From contig BMZV01000001.1 in assembly GCA_014652975.1 (NCBI GenBank), positions 62,001 through 126,000 on the forward strand: a stretch of 64,000 bases of DNA, written 5' to 3'. Of the stretch, positions 61,947-64,000 are shown piece by piece. Numbering within the stretch: position 1 is the stretch's first letter; each line of letters begins with the position of its first letter. Source of the stretch: Kocuria marina. Its GTDB lineage: Bacteria > Actinomycetota > Actinomycetes > Actinomycetales > Micrococcaceae. A program made the translations under genes and the position numbers. Under the pieces are notes generated by a model, which worked only from the letters and a program-made list of their open reading frames with translations, was not told the DNA's origin and did no database searches.

Positions 61947-62864
61947 ATGAACACCACAGCACCCCGGGAAGCCCCCGCGATCACCGTGACGGACGCCGTC
62001 AAGTCCTTCCGCACCCGCCGGGAAACGGTGCGCGCCGTGAAGGGTGTCTCGCTGCGGGTCCCGCGCGGCGACGTCGTCGCCCTGCTCGGTCCCAACGGCG
62101 CCGGGAAGACGACCCTGCTGGACATGGTCCTCGGCATGACCGACCCCACCGAGGGCGAGGTGCGCGTGTGCGGTGAGACGCCGCGCGCCGCGGTCGCGCA
62201 CGGGAAGGTCGGCGCGGTGCAGCAAGCGGGCGGGCTGCTCGGGGACCTGTCCGTGCGCGAGACCGTGACCATGATCGCCTCGCTCTACCGCGACCACGCG
62301 CCGGTGGCCGAGGTGCTCGAGCGGGCCGGAGCCGCGCAGTTCGCGAACCGCAAGGTGTCCAGGTGCTCGGGCGGTCAGCAGCAACGCGTACGGTTCGCGC
62401 TCGCCCTGCTCCCCCGCCCCGAACTGCTCGTGCTGGACGAGCCCACCGCGGGCATGGACGTGCAGTCCCGCACCGAGTTCTGGGACACGATGCATGTCGA
62501 GGCCCAGCGCGGGCTCACGGTCGTGTTCGCCACCCACTACCTCCAGGAAGCGGAGGATTTTGCGCGGCGCGTAGTGCTCATGGACCACGGCATGGTCCAC
62601 CACGACGGGACGCTCGACAGCTTCCGTTCCGCCTCCACCCGTCAGACCGTCTCCTTCTCCTGGCCGGGGACGACGCCGCTGCCGGACCTTCCCGGCGTCA
62701 CGCACCTCGATCGGGCGGGCACCCGCGTCACCGCGCACACCCGGGAATCGGACCGGCTGGCCCGCGTCCTGCTCACCGAGACCCCGGCCACCGAGCTGGA
62801 GATCTCTCGCGGCGGGCTCGAGGACGCCTTCGCCGCCCTCGTGAACCGCTCTGGCGAGCACTGA
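61947..62864 (+). CDS. ABC transporter ATP-binding protein
   Basis: 305 aa. Walker A LLGPNGAGKTTLLDM, signature SRCSGGQQQRVRFAL, Walker B LLVLDEPTAGMD, H-loop VVFATHYLQEAED. C-terminal domain of about 80 residues as in drug/lantibiotic or Na+ efflux-type systems. ATG 61947 with GGAGGGTGGA upstream. Operon with permease and kinase. Confidence 0.93.
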   Translation: MNTTAPREAPAITVTDAVKSFRTRRETVRAVKGVSLRVPRGDVVALLGPNGAGKTTLLDMVLGMTDPTEGEVRVCGETPRAAVAHGKVGAVQQAGGLLGDLSVRETVTMIASLYRDHAPVAEVLERAGAAQFANRKVSRCSGGQQQRVRFALALLPRPELLVLDEPTAGMDVQSRTEFWDTMHVEAQRGLTVVFATHYLQEAEDFARRVVLMDHGMVHHDGTLDSFRSASTRQTVSFSWPGTTPLPDLPGVTHLDRAGTRVTAHTRESDRLARVLLTETPATELEISRGGLEDAFAALVNRSGEH

Positions 62865-62907
62865 ACCGCAGCGTCCCCGCCTCATCCGACCCACGAAGGA
62901 TCCCGTC

Positions 62908-63669
62908 ATGAACCTCACCTACACACTCCACGATTTCTGGCGCCAGGTCAGGGACGTCGCGAACATGTTCTTCATCGCCGTCCTGCCCGCCGCATTGTTC
63001 GTCATGTTCGGCGTCACCCAGGGCTGGTCCGGGGAATCCTCGGGCCACGGCAACGTCTCCGCGTACCTCATGGTGTCTATGGCCGCGTATGGAGCCGTCA
63101 CCGCCACCACGTCCATCGCGGGCAGTGCGGCGGTCGAGAGGCTGCAGGGGTGGGGCCGCCAATTGGCCATGACCCCCATGGGCACGGGCGGGTACGCCGC
63201 GACCAAGGTCACGGTGGCGGTCTCCGTGGCCGTGATACCGGTGATCATCGTGTACCTGGCCGGCCTGCTCACCAATTCCATGCTGGACGACCTCTGGCGC
63301 TGGTTCGCGACCGCCGGGATCGTGGTGGCGAGCTCCTCGGTCTTCGCGCTCTACGGACTGGCCGCGGGGTTGTTGTTCCGCTCGGACGGGGCCGTGAGCG
63401 CGGCGTCCGGTCTGCTCGTGGTGCTCGCATTCCTGGGCAACGTGTTCATGCCGCTGTCCGGTGCATTGCTGGACTTCGCGCGCTTCACGCCCTTGTATGG
63501 GATCGTGGGACTTGCCCGCTATCCGATTACCGAAGGCTGGGTGGTCGCCGTGGACGGCACGGCCGAACAGGACAGCGTGTGGCTGCTACTGGCCAACGTG
63601 GGTGTCTGGGCCGCGATCTTCGGCGCCATCGCCCTGATCGCGGCCCGAAGAGCAACGGCCCGCCGATGA
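62908..63669 (+). CDS. ABC-2-type transporter permease
   Basis: 253 aa, six hydrophobic helices, DUF/ABC-2 fold with NxRD-like start MNLTYTLHDFWRQVRDVANMFF and GTGGYAATKVTVAVSVAV. Partner of the preceding ATPase. Its stop overlaps the kinase start (ATGA). Confidence 0.9.
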   Translation: MNLTYTLHDFWRQVRDVANMFFIAVLPAALFVMFGVTQGWSGESSGHGNVSAYLMVSMAAYGAVTATTSIAGSAAVERLQGWGRQLAMTPMGTGGYAATKVTVAVSVAVIPVIIVYLAGLLTNSMLDDLWRWFATAGIVVASSSVFALYGLAAGLLFRSDGAVSAASGLLVVLAFLGNVFMPLSGALLDFARFTPLYGIVGLARYPITEGWVVAVDGTAEQDSVWLLLANVGVWAAIFGAIALIAARRATARR

Positions 63670-64000
63670 CCACCAGGACTTCCGAGAACCCCGCGGTCCG
63701 GGGTACCGCGTGCGCGAGCGACCCCGCCCCGGGGACATCGACGTGGCCGGACGTCCTCTACGCGTCCGTGTGGTTGGTCTTCCTCTTCTTCCCGGCCTCC
63801 GGGGTGCTCTCCGCACCCGTCTCGAGCGGCACGAAGGCGCTGGGCCTGACCGGTCTGGGCCTGTTCGCCGCACTCTACGTGGTCTCGTGGTTGCTCGAGT
63901 ACCCGTTCCCGCGCCGCAGCGAACGGGCCAACGCCCTGTTCTGGTGTCTCGTTCTCTTACTGCCGCTGGCTCTCGTGGTGCCGGCCGCGGGGCTGGCCGT
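63666..64000 (+). CDS. Probable sensor histidine kinase, N-terminal part, runs off the window
   Basis: 111 residues visible from ATG 63666, which overlaps the permease stop by ATGA. After a 25-residue polar start there are at least three transmembrane helices (about residues 30-52, 59-78 and 92-111), as in the DesK/LiaS-type kinases that follow such ABC pairs. The catalytic part lies beyond 64000, so the assignment rests on context. Confidence 0.6.
   Translation, partial: MTTRTSENPAVRGTACASDPAPGTSTWPDVLYASVWLVFLFFPASGVLSAPVSSGTKALGLTGLGLFAALYVVSWLLEYPFPRRSERANALFWCLVLLLPLALVVPAAGLA

Noticed and set aside
1-64000. CRISPR arrays, rRNA genes, insertion sequences with transposase
   Set aside because: No regularly spaced repeats, rRNA signatures or transposase/integrase motifs were seen anywhere in the window.

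Overview
The window is a GC-rich actinobacterial chromosome segment, most likely from Micrococcaceae and close to Kocuria. The evidence is the very high GC, strong GC3 coding bias, frequent GTG starts and ATGA/GTGA gene junctions, leaderless TANNNT promoters, and family content typical of Micrococcales (SCO1664-type protein, MSMEG_4193-type phosphomutase, DUF3072, LppP/LprE lipoprotein, type III PKS with a methyltransferase). The genus is inferred from content only.

Layout. 0-11 kb: ordinary housekeeping and accessory genes (MOSC protein, TrhO, TRIC-type channel, PhoD, carboxylesterase, an XRE regulator with a membrane protein behind a two-site palindromic operator, Mug glycosylase, DMT exporter, TspO-like protein). 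11.4-21.4 kb: a complete selenocysteine locus. selC (tRNA-Sec), selA and selB run on the minus strand, selD runs divergently, and facing it is a three-gene formate dehydrogenase operon whose catalytic subunit is interrupted by an in-frame UGA (20881-20883) followed by a SECIS hairpin. 21.6-36 kb: MoxR/VWA pair, lipoprotein, nitroreductase, type III PKS plus methyltransferase, HhH protein, GDPD, a GNAT pseudogene and a flavin oxidoreductase. 36.5-42 kb: SodC lipoprotein, membrane proteins, a TetR/GAP divergent pair, and a cluster of decayed genes at 40.1-41.3 kb. 42.5-49.7 kb: a carbon and respiration block with lactate permease, SdhC-SdhA-SdhB and a DASS dicarboxylate transporter. 49.8-52.5 kb: GNAT, YefM-YoeB toxin-antitoxin and a DUF4143 ATPase.

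The most unusual part is 52.7-60.7 kb. Three compact cassettes of about 2.4-2.8 kb stand in tandem next to the 3' end of ychF. Their boundaries are same-orientation copies of a short element (52746-52800, 55526-55580, 57936-57991) that ends like the last codons of ychF (-VE[F/W]RF[N/A][V/L]-stop). Intact ychF ends at 60696 with AT-rich codons foreign to the gene. This is the expected footprint of serial site-specific integration into the ychF 3' end, each event replacing the gene's tail and pushing the old tail outward. No integrase is visible. The payloads are a defence-like set (unknown protein, Mrr-type nuclease, HEPN protein), an uncharacterised nucleotidyltransferase-fold operon, and a CmtR-like/P1B-ATPase/thioredoxin-fold metal-resistance operon.

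The right edge (61.9-64 kb) holds an ABC transporter coupled to a partial gene that is probably a sensor kinase.
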